From Actinomyces bowdenii (GTDB lineage Bacteria; Actinomycetota; Actinomycetes; Actinomycetales; Actinomycetaceae): 47,626 nt of DNA. The notes beneath the pieces are model-generated. The model was not told the origin of the DNA. It saw nothing but the letters and a program-made list of their open reading frames with translations, and did no database searches. The stretch is from the NCBI RefSeq assembly GCF_017592395.1, contig NZ_JAGFOU010000028.1, forward strand, positions 1 to 47,626, in the 5' to 3' direction. Below, piece by piece: positions 10,147-20,400 of the stretch (its first letter is position 1; each line of letters opens with the position of its first letter). The position numbers and the translations under genes are program-made.

Positions 10147-10446
10147 TCAGGCCATGCCGGCGCCGAATCGCCCGGCATTGGCGGTCTCGGTGTCGTCGTA
10201 GGAGGTGGCCGCCTGGTCCAGGGCCAGGCTGATCTGATCGAGATTGGCCTGGACCTGGATCTGGGTGACCCGCCAGTCCGAGGCGCACACCCCCATGGAA
10301 TCCGAGGCACTGCCGGTCCAGGAGGACTGCAGGGTGGTGATGTCGCTGTGCATGCCGTCCACCTCGGTCTGGATGGTGGCGATGCGGGTGCGGGCCCGGG
10401 CAGCGGTGTCGGCGACGGCAACGGTATCGACGGTGAAAGTGGCCAT
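10147..10446 (-). CDS. WXG100 family (ESAT-6-like) protein
   Basis: A 99-residue helical protein, the normal size of the WXG100 family of type VII secretion substrates. The WXG turn is SSWTGSASD near residue 44, between two helices (TAARARTRIATIQTEVDGMHSDITTL and TQIQVQANLDQISLALDQAATSYDDTE). The start MATFTVDTV follows GGGAGGTTCACCC. No EccC/EssC ATPase, partner Esx gene or LXG toxin is present in the window, so it is an orphan. It is convergent with groEL. Confidence 0.88.
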   Translation of the reverse strand: MATFTVDTVAVADTAARARTRIATIQTEVDGMHSDITTLQSSWTGSASDSMGVCASDWRVTQIQVQANLDQISLALDQAATSYDDTETANAGRFGAGMA

Positions 10447-10635
10447 GGGTGAACCTCCCTGTGCGATGAGCGAGCGCCTCCGGCGCTGCGGTTCCCACCA
10501 CGGTAGGCCCGGCCGGGAGCGGCCCGCACAACTCGGCGGCGGGCCTGTGGACAGCACCTGCAGGGGACCCGCCTGGGGAGCCCGGCTCAGCCCGTGATCC
10601 CGCAGCCCGGGCTTCTGCGCGGCCCGGTGGCGGGC

Positions 10636-11919
10636 TCAGAGCCGGTCGGCGCCGTCGTCGACGATCTCCTCGGTGATGGGGGCGATCTCCCCGGTGCGCG
10701 CCTCGCGGGCGATCTTGGCGGCCTCGGCCTTGAGCCGCAGCTTCTCGGCGAGCCGGGCGCTCTCCTCCTGGGCCAGGTCGTGCCGGCTGGCGCAGCGCTC
10801 CTGCCCGGGGCGGGGCGAGCCGAGGAGCTGCTCCAGGTCCTCGGCGCAGGACTCCATCGACGGGGCGTGGGACAGGGGCGCGGCGATGCCGCAGGCCTTG
10901 GCTGGGGGTGCCTCCGGGCCCTCCGCGGGGGCGGGAACGCCCCGGGCCGGGGTGCGGGGCGTGGAGGCGCTCGGTGCCGGCGCGGGCGGGATGCTGCTGG
11001 GTGAGACCGTCGAGGGCTTGGCCGCCGGCGCATCCGGTACTGGGGCGACGAGGTACTCCCCGGCCGCATCCGGGCTCCGCGGGGCGCGAGCTCGGCGCTC
11101 GGCGCCGTCGTCGGGCTCGTCAGTGAGGCTGGAGCTCAGGGCGGGCGTCACCGGGACGGCCTGCTCCTGGGGCCCGGGCTCCGCCGGAGAGCCGCTCTCG
11201 GTGCGGGCGCACTCGGCCGCCTCCTCGGGGCGCAGGGCCGCGAGCATGGCGGCGACGCGCCGCCCCTCGGCCTCCAGGTTCTCCCGTGCCAGCGGCTCCC
11301 AGCGCTGGCCCAGGGGGGAGTGGAAGAGCCTGTCGCGGCCCAGGAGCCGGGAGGTGATGGCCAGGCGGGCCCGCAGGTAGTCGGCCTGGGGGATATGGGC
11401 GTACTCCTCGCGCAGCAGCCGCAGGTACTCCTTGTAGGTCTGGGGGTCGACCGCCAGTGTTCCCAGATCGGCGTCGATGAGCGCCATGGCATCGATGTCA
11501 TCCACCGACAGCGTGTGGCGCTTGAGGTTGACGATGAGGCAGCACACGCGCTCCACGGCCTTGTCGGGCACCCCCAGCTCGCGCAGGTCCTGGGCCGCGA
11601 AGGCGGCCGAGGCCGCCTCGTCCTCCCCGCCGTTGCGGCGATTGACCTGCTCGGCCTCCGCGGAGAACATGCAGCCGTGGTACCAGGTGGCCACCCGCAT
11701 GATGTCCGGGTTGTGGGACTCATCGGCCAGCTCATCGACGCGTGCGAGCATGTCGATGAGGTGCCGCAGGTTGTGGAACCGACGGTCGGGTGTGGACCAC
11801 AGCGATACCAGGTGCTCCCCGGCCGCGCGGATCTGCTCGGCGGGTGCCGTGGTGCCCAATGCCCTCACGGAGCGTGAGAAGGCGGGCAGTAGCCACTGCG
11901 GCGCGTCGATGACGCCCAT
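10636..11919 (-). CDS. HD-superfamily phosphohydrolase-like protein with a long disordered tail
   Basis: A 427-residue protein. Residues 1-205 match the predicted metal-dependent HD family (COG4339): RRFHNLRHLIDMLARVDEL, VATWYHGCMFSAE, GGEDEAASAAFAAQDLRELGV and ALIDADLGTLA. The HD dyad position reads HG (WYHGCMF) instead of HD, so the usual metal-binding Asp is absent and catalysis is doubtful. Residues about 225-430 are a Pro/Ala/Ser/Glu-rich tail of low complexity, ending in a charged helix (ARLAEKLRLKAEAAKIAREAR). The start MGVIDAPQ follows CGGAGGCCGACAG. It lies 172 bases downstream of the histidine kinase in the same direction and may be read from it. Confidence 0.82.
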   Translation of the reverse strand: MGVIDAPQWLLPAFSRSVRALGTTAPAEQIRAAGEHLVSLWSTPDRRFHNLRHLIDMLARVDELADESHNPDIMRVATWYHGCMFSAEAEQVNRRNGGEDEAASAAFAAQDLRELGVPDKAVERVCCLIVNLKRHTLSVDDIDAMALIDADLGTLAVDPQTYKEYLRLLREEYAHIPQADYLRARLAITSRLLGRDRLFHSPLGQRWEPLARENLEAEGRRVAAMLAALRPEEAAECARTESGSPAEPGPQEQAVPVTPALSSSLTDEPDDGAERRARAPRSPDAAGEYLVAPVPDAPAAKPSTVSPSSIPPAPAPSASTPRTPARGVPAPAEGPEAPPAKACGIAAPLSHAPSMESCAEDLEQLLGSPRPGQERCASRHDLAQEESARLAEKLRLKAEAAKIAREARTGEIAPITEEIVDDGADRL

Positions 11920-12091
11920 CTGTCGGCCTCCGGGATCGGATTCGGTGGTGCTGCGTGCGTGCCATCGTAGGACTCCCGGGAGTGGAAGTCGAAGAAACGG
12001 CCGTGTCTGTCGGGCCACGTGGGCCTCTGAGCGGTGGGGAGGACTCCCCATGGTCCCGTCATGGCGCCTGGATGGGACCCGGCGCTCCGCC

Positions 12092-13737
<1,646 letters not shown>

Positions 13738-13741
<4 letters not shown>

Positions 13742-14475
13742 TCGGCCTTGGGCTCACGCAGCATGTAGCCCACGCCTCGCCGGGTCTGGATGAGGGGCGC
13801 CACGGGCCGGCCGTCACGGCCGTCGATCTGGTCGATCTTCCTGCGCAGGTAGGAGATGTAGGACTCGACGATGGCGGCGTCGCCGTTCCAGTCGTACTCC
13901 CAGACGTGGTCGAGGATCTGGGCCTTGGAGACGACGCGGCCGGCGTTGAGCATGAGGTAGCGCAGGAGCTTGAACTCGGTGGGGGAGAGCTCGACCTCCA
14001 CGCCCGCGCGGTGGACCTCGTGGGCGTCCTCGTCCAGCACCAGGTCGGATACGCGCACGACGCCGTCGTCCTCGTTCTCAATGGCGTGGGTGCGGCGCAG
14101 GATGGCGCGGATGCGGGCGATGACCTCCTCCAGGCCGAAGGGCTTGGTGACGTAGTCGTCCCCGCCGACGGTCAGGCCCTGGACCTTGTCGGCCATGTCG
14201 TCGCGGGCGGTCAGGAAGAGGATGGGGGTGGAGACGTCGCGCTCGCGCAGGCGCCTGGCCACGGTGAAGCCGTCCATGTCGGGAAGCATGACGTCCAGGA
14301 CGATGAGATCGGGGGAGGTCTTCTCGGTGCTCTTCAGGGCGCCGTTGCCGTCACCTGCGGTGGAGACCTCGAATCCTGCGAAGCGCAGGGAGGAGGCCAG
14401 CAGGTCGCGGATGTTGGGTTCGTCATCCACGACGAGCAGGTGAGCTTCGGTGCGGGGTTGCTGGGAACGCTCCAT
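13738..14475 (-). CDS. OmpR/PhoB-family response regulator (PhoP/TrcR-like)
   Basis: A DNA-binding response regulator of 245 residues partnered with the kinase that overlaps it. The receiver domain has the acidic pair in LLVVDDEPN, phosphoacceptor Asp61 in LIVLDVMLPD, the Thr in FLTARD and the Lys in YVTKPFGLEE. The winged helix (about 140-245) has ELSPTEFKLLRYLMLNAGRVVSKAQILDHVW and YISYLRRKID, ending TRRGVGYMLREP. The receiver and winged helix read very much like mycobacterial PhoP. The ATG at 14475 is chosen; a TTG 15 bases upstream is an alternative. The 281-base gap upstream (14476-14756) holds no gene that I can support. Confidence 0.95.
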
Positions 14476-14756
14476 GAAACCACCATGCAACCCTTACCTG
14501 GAGGTTGACTGGGTGGCTTCTGAGGAAAAAGCGAGGCTGCTCGGAGCGGCGTCCGGTCGGGGGCGGGGTCTTCCCGGCTCCACCGCTGCACTTCCCCTGG
14601 TCGCGGTCCTTCGCCCAGTGGCCGGAGGAATACCGGGGCGCTGGCGGTGCGATGCGGCTCCGGTGGGGAGCGTCCGCTCGCGCCGCGGCCCCCGGTGCGC
14701 CCGCCGGAGCGGCCCGCGGCGCAGGCGCCGGGTGGGCGCGTGCGCCGCGGCCGGGC

Positions 14757-15380
14757 TCAGAGGAAGGCCAGCGGGTCGAAGTCCGCCAGCGGGATGATGC
14801 GCACGCGCGGCAGGGGGCTGGTGAAGGCGCGCACGTCGAGCTCCAGGTCGTGGATGGTCAGGCCCCGGGACTCCAGGGCGGTCAGATGGGCGTTGAGGAA
14901 CTCGCGGAAGCACAGGATCCCCACCTGCGCCCCTGCGTCCAGGAGCCGCTCGACCTGGGGCACGTAGTCCCCGTCGTGGCTGCCCAGGAGGATCTGGGCC
15001 TGCTCGCCCGACTCCACCTTCTGCGCCAGGGCCTCCAAGGTCCGCTGGATACCGATATCGACGACCTTCTCCTCGGCGGAGCCCGAGCCGGCCAGGGGCA
15101 CGGGCCGGTAGTCCATGGCCAGCAGCGCCTGGATGAAGCCCATGGGCATGTGGCCCGAGGTGGCGTTGAGGAAGAACAGGGCCCGCGCATTCCTCCCGCT
15201 CTGGCCCGCCATCGGACCGGGGGTCGGCTTCGCGGTCATACCAGCGATCTCATCGCAGTAGGACAGGACGCGATCCCAGCGGGGTCGCTCCTCGGGCTCG
15301 GGGCGACGGCCCAGGACGCTCATGCCCAGGGTGGCGTCGATGTTCTCGCCGTCGACGAGAAGGTAGGTCGGTATGTTCAT
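14757..15380 (-). CDS. NYN domain (PIN-like nuclease) protein
   Basis: A 207-residue protein with the NYN fold, predicted to act as a metal-dependent RNase. It starts MNIPTYLLVDGENIDATLG (first acidic site). Middle motifs are SGSAEEKVVDIGIQRTLEAL and ILLGSHDGDYVPQVERLLDAG, giving the acidic cluster D-E/D-D-D of LabA/DUF88-type proteins. The C-terminus (ESRGLTIHDLELDVRAFTSPLPR) is probably a small extension. The ATG is supported by TAGCAT 6 bases upstream, indicating a leaderless message. It stands alone between the response regulator and pspA. Confidence 0.87.
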   Translation of the reverse strand: MNIPTYLLVDGENIDATLGMSVLGRRPEPEERPRWDRVLSYCDEIAGMTAKPTPGPMAGQSGRNARALFFLNATSGHMPMGFIQALLAMDYRPVPLAGSGSAEEKVVDIGIQRTLEALAQKVESGEQAQILLGSHDGDYVPQVERLLDAGAQVGILCFREFLNAHLTALESRGLTIHDLELDVRAFTSPLPRVRIIPLADFDPLAFL

Positions 15381-15386
15381 GGCCTC

Positions 15387-15392
15387 ATGCTA
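15387..15392 (-). promoter_or_regulatory. Leaderless -10 box of the NYN gene
   Basis: TAGCAT on the minus strand, 6 bases before the ATG at 15380. Confidence 0.5.
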
Positions 15393-15617
15393 GCCGTCGC
15401 GCAGGAATCGAGCCGAGGCCGCTGGGTGGGCGCAGGCGTGTCGAACCGCCGCTGACCTGCGGGTTGACGTGATGTCGGGGTTGCGGCAGCGTTCCTCCTT
15501 CTGTGAACATCCTGCAAGTCCGGTGAAGGCGGGCTCGGACTTGCCGGAAAGGCATGTCCCGTGCGGGAGGCGCCGTCGGCAGGACTGCGGATCCGGCCGG
15601 GAGGGTGCCGATGCGCG

Positions 15618-15650
15618 CTGCCGGGCCCGGCACTGGACCGGGCCCGGCAG
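15618..15650 (-). terminator. Terminator hairpin of pspA
   Basis: CTGCCGGGCCCGG and CCGGGCCCGGCAG form a 13-bp perfect stem with a 7-base loop, 25 bases after the pspA stop. It is followed on the plus strand by a 15-base direct repeat CAGCGGGGCGATCAG, present twice in tandem. Confidence 0.65.
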
Positions 15651-15675
15651 CGGGGCGATCAGGACAGCGGGGCGA

Positions 15676-16542
15676 TCAGTAGGAGGAGTGGTCATCCTCC
15701 TGCGGCCAGCCCTGGGGCTGGGCCTGGCCACTGGCCCGGTCCTGGGCCTTGAGGGCGTCGAAGGCGGCGTTGACATCGCCGTCGGTGATCTGCGCGGGGG
15801 CCGGGGGAGCGGGCTGGAGGGCGGGGTCGGAGCCCGCCTTGAGGGCGGCCAGGCGCGCCTCGGCCTCCAACTGGGCGCTGGAGGACTCCAGCTCGGCGAA
15901 CTGCGACTCCAGGGAGGAGCCCGCCAGCTCCATCTGCCCGGCGGCCTGCGCCTCGACCCGGCGCACCTGGTCCTCGTAGCGGGCCAGCTCGGAGGTGGGG
16001 TCCATGACGTTGATCGAGCGGATGGCGCCCTGGACCTTGACCTGGGCCTCGGCGGTCTTCTGCCGGGCGATGAGCTGGTCGCGCCTGGACTGCAGCTCGC
16101 CGAGCTTGACCTCCATCTGCTGCAGGCCGGTCTTGAGCTGGTCGACCACCTGGCGCTGGGAGGCGATCATGGGCTCGGCGGCCTTGGCCTCGTTCTCCGC
16201 GGTGATCTGCTTGGTCAGGGCGATCTTGGCCAGGGAGTCCCACTTGTCGGCGCCCGCGCCATCGCCGGCGGCGCGCATCTGGTCGGCCTTGCGGGAGGCC
16301 GCCAGCGCCTTGTTGCCCCAGTCGCGGGCCGTGGCCACGTCCTCGTCGTGGTCCTTCTCGGCCAGGCGCAGGTTGCCGATGGTCTGGGCCACGGCGTCGC
16401 GGGCCTCGGCGATGGAGGCGGTGTAGTCGCGCACGAGCTGGTTGAGCATCTTCTCCGGGTCCTCGGCGCGGTCCAGGAGGGCGTTGATGTTGGCGCGGGT
16501 GAGCTGGGCGATGCGGCCCAGGATCGACTGCTTCTCAGCCAT
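15676..16542 (-). CDS. pspA: PspA/IM30 family envelope-stress protein
   Basis: A 288-residue ESCRT-III-like protein that would polymerise on the inner face of the membrane during envelope stress. It starts MAEKQSILGRIAQLTRANINALLDRAEDPEKMLNQLVRDYTASIAEARDAVAQTI, the family signature, and continues as long Ala/Glu/Lys/Gln-rich coiled coil to about residue 235. A Pro/Ala/Gly/Gln-rich tail follows (PALQPAPPAPAQ ... GWPQEDDHSSY). The start follows GAAAGGGACCCC. Upstream, in the same direction, is a second coiled-coil gene, separated by 609 bases that hold a family B repeat. Confidence 0.93.
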   Translation of the reverse strand: MAEKQSILGRIAQLTRANINALLDRAEDPEKMLNQLVRDYTASIAEARDAVAQTIGNLRLAEKDHDEDVATARDWGNKALAASRKADQMRAAGDGAGADKWDSLAKIALTKQITAENEAKAAEPMIASQRQVVDQLKTGLQQMEVKLGELQSRRDQLIARQKTAEAQVKVQGAIRSINVMDPTSELARYEDQVRRVEAQAAGQMELAGSSLESQFAELESSSAQLEAEARLAALKAGSDPALQPAPPAPAQITDGDVNAAFDALKAQDRASGQAQPQGWPQEDDHSSY

Positions 16543-16882
16543 GGGGTCCCTTTCGTTGTGCCCGGCCGCCGGCGGCGGCTCACGGATCTGGTCGGTGCTC
16601 AGTGCTCCGGGGCCATGCTCCCAGAATCGCGGCGCGGTTTCCTGCCCGTGGGTTCCTCCGGGGGCGGACGTGCGGGCCGCCGTCGTCGATGGTGCTGAGG
16701 CATCGATGGCCGCGCCGCCCCCAGCCGGCAGGGGCGATCGGTGGGCCTGCCCGGGGATCGCGTGCCAGGGGTGCGGGACCGACGGGCCCCATAGTGCTGG
16801 CCGGGGGAGGTGGTGGGGGCTGTGAGGGTGGTGGGGCCTGGCCGGTGGTGGTGCTCTGGGAGGGGCGCGGGGCGCACGCCCT

Positions 16883-16978
16883 GCGTCACTTCGCGGAAGG
16901 AGCGTCACTTCGCGACTCGGGCGACACCTACGAGGTGCGTCGATTCCGCGAAGTGGCGCCTTTGTCGCGAAGTGACGC
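16883..16978. repeat. Intergenic palindromic element, family B, copy 2
   Basis: A 96-bp element, the same length as copy 1. Forward 13-mers GCGTCACTTCGCG lie at 16883-16895 and 16902-16914. The reverse ones are CGCGAAGTGGCGC (one change) and CGCGAAGTGACGC ending at 16978. The centre (16921-16942) contains CACCTACGAGGTG, a small hairpin. Arm flanks GGAAGG and GACTCGG match TTCC and GTC, in order 1-2-1'-2'. It lies in the 609-bp gap between the coiled-coil gene and pspA; I see no gene in the rest of that gap. Confidence 0.85.
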
Positions 16979-17151
16979 CCACATCGTCCCACCACCGCCG
17001 GCGTCGGCCCACTGCCCCGGTCACTGCTGCGCCAGGCCCGCCTCAGCCGGCCCGGCCCAACCAGGACCGCGATCCAGCCGCGTGGACCCGGGCCATGGGC
17101 GGCACCGGCCCTCATTGACCGCCCTGGTCGCAGCCTCCCGGGGAGGTGCGG

Positions 17152-18540
17152 CTAGTCGAAGAGGTCGCCGAGGTTGTCGGCGATCCCTCCCAGGAGGCCC
17201 GGTCCGCCTCCCCAGCCCCCGTAGCCGCGGCCGCTGTTGGCCATGCCGCCCAGGATGAGGCCGCCCAGCACCAGGGAGCCGACGTCGACGCCGCCGGGCC
17301 CCCGCTGGGAGCCGCCCCCGATCCAGGAGTCCGAGCCGCGCACATCGGCCTCCGCGATGGCCTGGGCCTGGGCCACGAGCGGCTCGCCGGCGGCGACCTC
17401 TGCCAGGGCGGCCGAGGTGTCGGTGCGCTGCAGGGAGGTGGCGGCCGCCGCATGCCGGGAGGCCTCGCTCAGGGCGGTGCGCGCCGAGGAGCCCACGGCG
17501 CCGCGGTGGGTGGTGATGTAGCTGGTGACCGCCTCGACCTGGGAGTTCAGGCGTGCCAGGCGCGAGCCCAGGGAGGCGCGCGCCCGTGATTCGTTCTCCT
17601 CGCGCTGGCGGGCGGGCGCCAGGGCCGCATCGATGGCGGCCTCGGCCCGGGCCAGGTGGTCCAGTGCCGCCAGCGGATCACCGCCGGGGGTGGGGCCGCT
17701 GGCGGCCCGCCCCTGGGCGACGGCGGCCTCGGCGTCGGCCACGAGCGGGTCCAGGGAGGCCGCGGGCACGGCATCGGCCAGGCGCTCGGCGTCGACCAGG
17801 TCCGAGGAGATGGAGGCGATGGCGGCCTCCAGGTCGGCGGCGGCCCGCTGGAGGCGCTCGCGGGCGCTGGTGACCTGGGCGGCCAGGGTGCCGGCCTGGG
17901 CGATGGAGCCCTGGGCGATGCGCACCTGCTCCACGGCGGTGGCGCTCTGGTCGGCCTGGGCGCTGGCGCGCGCCTGGTCCAGGGCGGTGCGCCCGGCGGC
18001 CAGCAGGCGCCGGGCCTGCTCGGGTGCCTGGCTGACGCTGGTCAGGGAGGAGTCGGGGTAGGCGGCGTGCAGGGTGACCAGGAGTGTGTCGGCCATGACG
18101 ATGGCCTGCTCGGTCTCATCTGCCCGCTGCGCGGTCTCGGCGATGGAGGTGGGCAGGGTGGCCTCGATGCCGCGCCGCCGGCTGAAGGCCTCCTCCTGGG
18201 CCCGGATCTCCATGACCGCGGCCTCGCAGCGCTGCTCGATCTCGGTGAGCATCTGGTGCTGCTGGGCGGGGGTCTCGGGGATGTCGTCATCCAGGAGCTT
18301 GCGCAGCTCGAAGGAGCGGGCGAGATGGGCGCGGGCGCGGTCCAGCGCCTCGCGGAAGGGGTCGGTGGCCGACAGGCCGAACTGGGCCTGGGCGTAGGAC
18401 AGCTCCTCGTCGGCGGCGCGCACGGAGTTGTCGGCCTGGACCAGGGCGTTGCCCGCGCGGGTGCGCAGCTGCTCGATCGGGGAGGGCGCGGGGGCGCTGG
18501 GCGCCTGGCGGTCCCTGCCCATCCAACGAGAGAAGATCAT
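17152..18540 (-). CDS. Long coiled-coil protein upstream of pspA, with Gly-rich C-terminus
   Basis: A 462-residue protein starting MIFSRWMGRDRQAPSAPAP. Residues about 20-390 are almost continuous Ala/Glu/Gln/Arg helix, typical of coiled coil, with a break at PTPGGDP. The last 60 residues are Gly-rich with short hydrophobic stretches (VGSLVLGGLILGGMANSGRGYGGWGGG). This resembles the C-terminal half of actinobacterial TPM-domain proteins that neighbour pspA, but no TPM domain or signal peptide is present. The ribosome binding site is AGGAGGAGGAAGGACCCC. The function is inferred from context as part of the envelope-stress system with PspA. Confidence 0.8.
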   Translation of the reverse strand: MIFSRWMGRDRQAPSAPAPSPIEQLRTRAGNALVQADNSVRAADEELSYAQAQFGLSATDPFREALDRARAHLARSFELRKLLDDDIPETPAQQHQMLTEIEQRCEAAVMEIRAQEEAFSRRRGIEATLPTSIAETAQRADETEQAIVMADTLLVTLHAAYPDSSLTSVSQAPEQARRLLAAGRTALDQARASAQADQSATAVEQVRIAQGSIAQAGTLAAQVTSARERLQRAAADLEAAIASISSDLVDAERLADAVPAASLDPLVADAEAAVAQGRAASGPTPGGDPLAALDHLARAEAAIDAALAPARQREENESRARASLGSRLARLNSQVEAVTSYITTHRGAVGSSARTALSEASRHAAAATSLQRTDTSAALAEVAAGEPLVAQAQAIAEADVRGSDSWIGGGSQRGPGGVDVGSLVLGGLILGGMANSGRGYGGWGGGPGLLGGIADNLGDLFD

Positions 18541-18667
18541 GGGGTCCTTCCTCCTCCTGCGGGGCTCGCCGTGGCGGGAGCCTCCTGGGGCCATCGTCGC
18601 TGCTGGGCATGGCGCGGGCAAGCCGGTTCGCCCAAGGCGCGCGCCGCCCTCCCCGGCTCCCCTCACC

Positions 18668-18735
18668 TTCGACAATTTGCATGAGATCGGCCTTTTCCGG
18701 CGCTGGAGAAGTACGATCTCATGCAAATTGTCGAA
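18668..18735. repeat. Perfect 22-bp inverted repeat (family C)
   Basis: The arm at 18668-18689 (TTCGACAATTTGCATGAGATCG less two bases shown here for length: TTCGACAATTTGCATGAGAT) is an exact reverse complement of 18714-18735. The 24-base centre has a smaller partial stem (CTTTTCC / GGAGAAG). It is far more AT-rich than its surroundings. It lies in the 250-bp gap between divergent genes starting at 18540 and 18792. Confidence 0.85.
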
Positions 18736-18791
18736 AAGAAGGGTGGGCTGTCCGGCTTGCGCCCGCACCCGGTGCCACCACAATGGGGCCG

Positions 18792-19706
18792 ATGAATGAG
18801 AAGCGCGCAACCGGCAGGCCACTGATCACCGTCATCGAGCCCGAGGCCGGGGCGCCCCTGGGGCGCCTGCGGCAGTGGCTCTTCGCCGAGGGCGCCGTCC
18901 TGCGCACGGTGCGCCCCTGGCAAGGGGACGCCATTCCCGCCCTGGAGGGCATCGGGGAGGGCCTCATCGTGCTGGGCGGGGCCATGAGCGCCCATGACGA
19001 TGCCGACCACCCCTGGCTGGCCGACCTGCGTGCCCTCCTGCGCCGGGCGGCCCAGGCGCGAGTCCCCGCCATCGCCATCTGCCTGGGCGCCCAGGTGGCC
19101 GCCGAGGCTCTGGGCGGCGCCACCGCGGTGCCCTCCCCGCACGGGGCGGAGGGCGGCGTCGTCGACCTGGAGCTCACCCCGGCGGCACTGGAGGACCCGC
19201 TCACCGCGGAGACCGTCGCCGAGGCCGTGCGGGCCGCCGTGCGCTCCGGCATCCCCACCCGGGGCGGCACCCGCATCCCCGCCATCGTCTCCCACGACGA
19301 CGTCGTCACCCGCCTCCCCGACGGCGCCGTCCTCCTGGCCTCCTCCCGCAGGGCCCCCATCCAGGCCTGGCGGCTGGGCACGCTCCTCGCCCTCCAGCAC
19401 CACCCCGAGTCCACGCCCGAGCGCGTGGCCTACTGGCGCGCCCGCAGCGCACTGCGCCGCAAGGGCACGCCCGGGGCCGAGGCCATCGAGCACATCGAGT
19501 ACTCCGACATGCCCGCCCACGCCCGTGAGGCGGGAGAGCGGGCCCGCCGGGCGGCCCTGGGGGCCGATCCCGTCATCCAGGCCTTCGGCCGCTGCCTGGC
19601 GCGCACCTTCGCCCGCCAGGCCAGGGCCTACAGCGCGACCCGGGATGGGGAGTCCGCCCCGGGGAGTTCGGGCCATGGCCCCTCAGGGCGGGACCGGGCA
19701 GTCTAG
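18792..19706 (+). CDS. Class I glutamine amidotransferase-like protein
   Basis: A 304-residue protein with a triad-type glutamine amidotransferase domain: oxyanion strand LIVLGGAMSAHDDADHPWL, nucleophile Cys in AIAICLGAQVAAEALGG, and His/Glu in ALQHHPESTPE. This is the GMP-synthase-like stand-alone subgroup; known members act on small amines or glutamyl conjugates, but the substrate here is not evident. The C-terminal 90 residues form a helical Arg/Ala-rich extension. The ATG at 18792 (MNEKRATG) has CACAAT 7 bases upstream and may be leaderless; the in-frame ATG at 18783 is an alternative. It is divergent from the coiled-coil gene. Confidence 0.85.
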   Translation: MNEKRATGRPLITVIEPEAGAPLGRLRQWLFAEGAVLRTVRPWQGDAIPALEGIGEGLIVLGGAMSAHDDADHPWLADLRALLRRAAQARVPAIAICLGAQVAAEALGGATAVPSPHGAEGGVVDLELTPAALEDPLTAETVAEAVRAAVRSGIPTRGGTRIPAIVSHDDVVTRLPDGAVLLASSRRAPIQAWRLGTLLALQHHPESTPERVAYWRARSALRRKGTPGAEAIEHIEYSDMPAHAREAGERARRAALGADPVIQAFGRCLARTFARQARAYSATRDGESAPGSSGHGPSGRDRAV

Positions 19707-19956
19707 AGGCATCTGGGGTGGCGGGGCCGCACATGGAACCGCCGCTGGGGAGCGGGTCGTTTGCGCAGGCCAGACGCGATCCATGGCCTGATCCGCACCC
19801 ACTGTGCCAGGCTCCGCCGCCCCAGGTCCCCGCCCCGCCCCTCTCCTGCCGAGACCGGTTGCGGCGACTGCCCCCACTCGCGGCCACCGCCGCCCCCAGG
19901 CACTGTGACGCCCGGCCCGGCCGGGCCTGAGGCCCGGCGCCTGTGGGGGGGCGCAC

Positions 19957-19993
19957 CGCGGGCCCGCACCCAGCCACTGGGTGCGGGCCCGCG
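19957..19993. terminator. Hairpin between convergent genes
   Basis: CGCGGGCCCGCACCCAG and CTGGGTGCGGGCCCGCG form a 17-bp perfect stem with a 3-base loop. It ends 12 bases after the stop of the small membrane protein at 20005 and also lies downstream of the amidotransferase. The rest of the 298-bp gap is GC-rich and holds no gene. Confidence 0.7.
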
Positions 19994-20004
19994 ATGATGC
20001 GATG

Positions 20005-20187
20005 TCAGAAGCCCGTCTCGACGGCGGCCCCTGAGGTCGAGGGCATCTCTGTCTGTGTCGTCGCCTCCTGGGCCACCGACAGGCTGCTGGAGACCAGCCA
20101 CGCCAGCGCGCAGGACAGCACGAGCGTGACCAGGCCGAGCAGCCACAGTCCCGCGGTGGCCCACCGGTGCAGTCGGGTTGCGTGCAA
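20005..20187 (-). CDS. Small single-pass membrane protein, TTG start
   Basis: A 60-residue protein with one clear hydrophobic helix at about residues 11-38 (AGLWLLGLVTLVLSCALAWLVSSSLSVA) after a basic N-terminus (HATRLHRW), and a short polar tail. The start is TTG. It is supported by GAAGGAGAGCTCC, a ribosome binding site at good spacing, and by a terminator hairpin just after the stop. I do not recognise it. It lies downstream of the XPB helicase gene in the same direction. Confidence 0.6.
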   Translation of the reverse strand: MHATRLHRWATAGLWLLGLVTLVLSCALAWLVSSSLSVAQEATTQTEMPSTSGAAVETGF

Positions 20188-20400
20188 GGAGCTCTCCTTC
20201 GCTCAGGAGGACTGACCACGGCCGTCTCCTCAAGGGCCGCGATGACTCCGATACTCCCGCAGCGGGCGCGCCCTGTCACTCCTCCTCGGGGAGGAGCCCG
20301 TGGCCCCCGCGCTGCTTCCGGCCTCCCCTCCGCGGCCCTGAGCCGCCCTGGGCGGGACCTGGGCCGGCCCCGCAGCGCCCTGCCGGTTCTCCCCGCGTCC

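Noticed and set aside
14476-14756. Small gene between the response regulator and the NYN gene
   Set aside because: Frames here are Arg/Pro/Gly-rich with no ribosome binding site or leaderless box.
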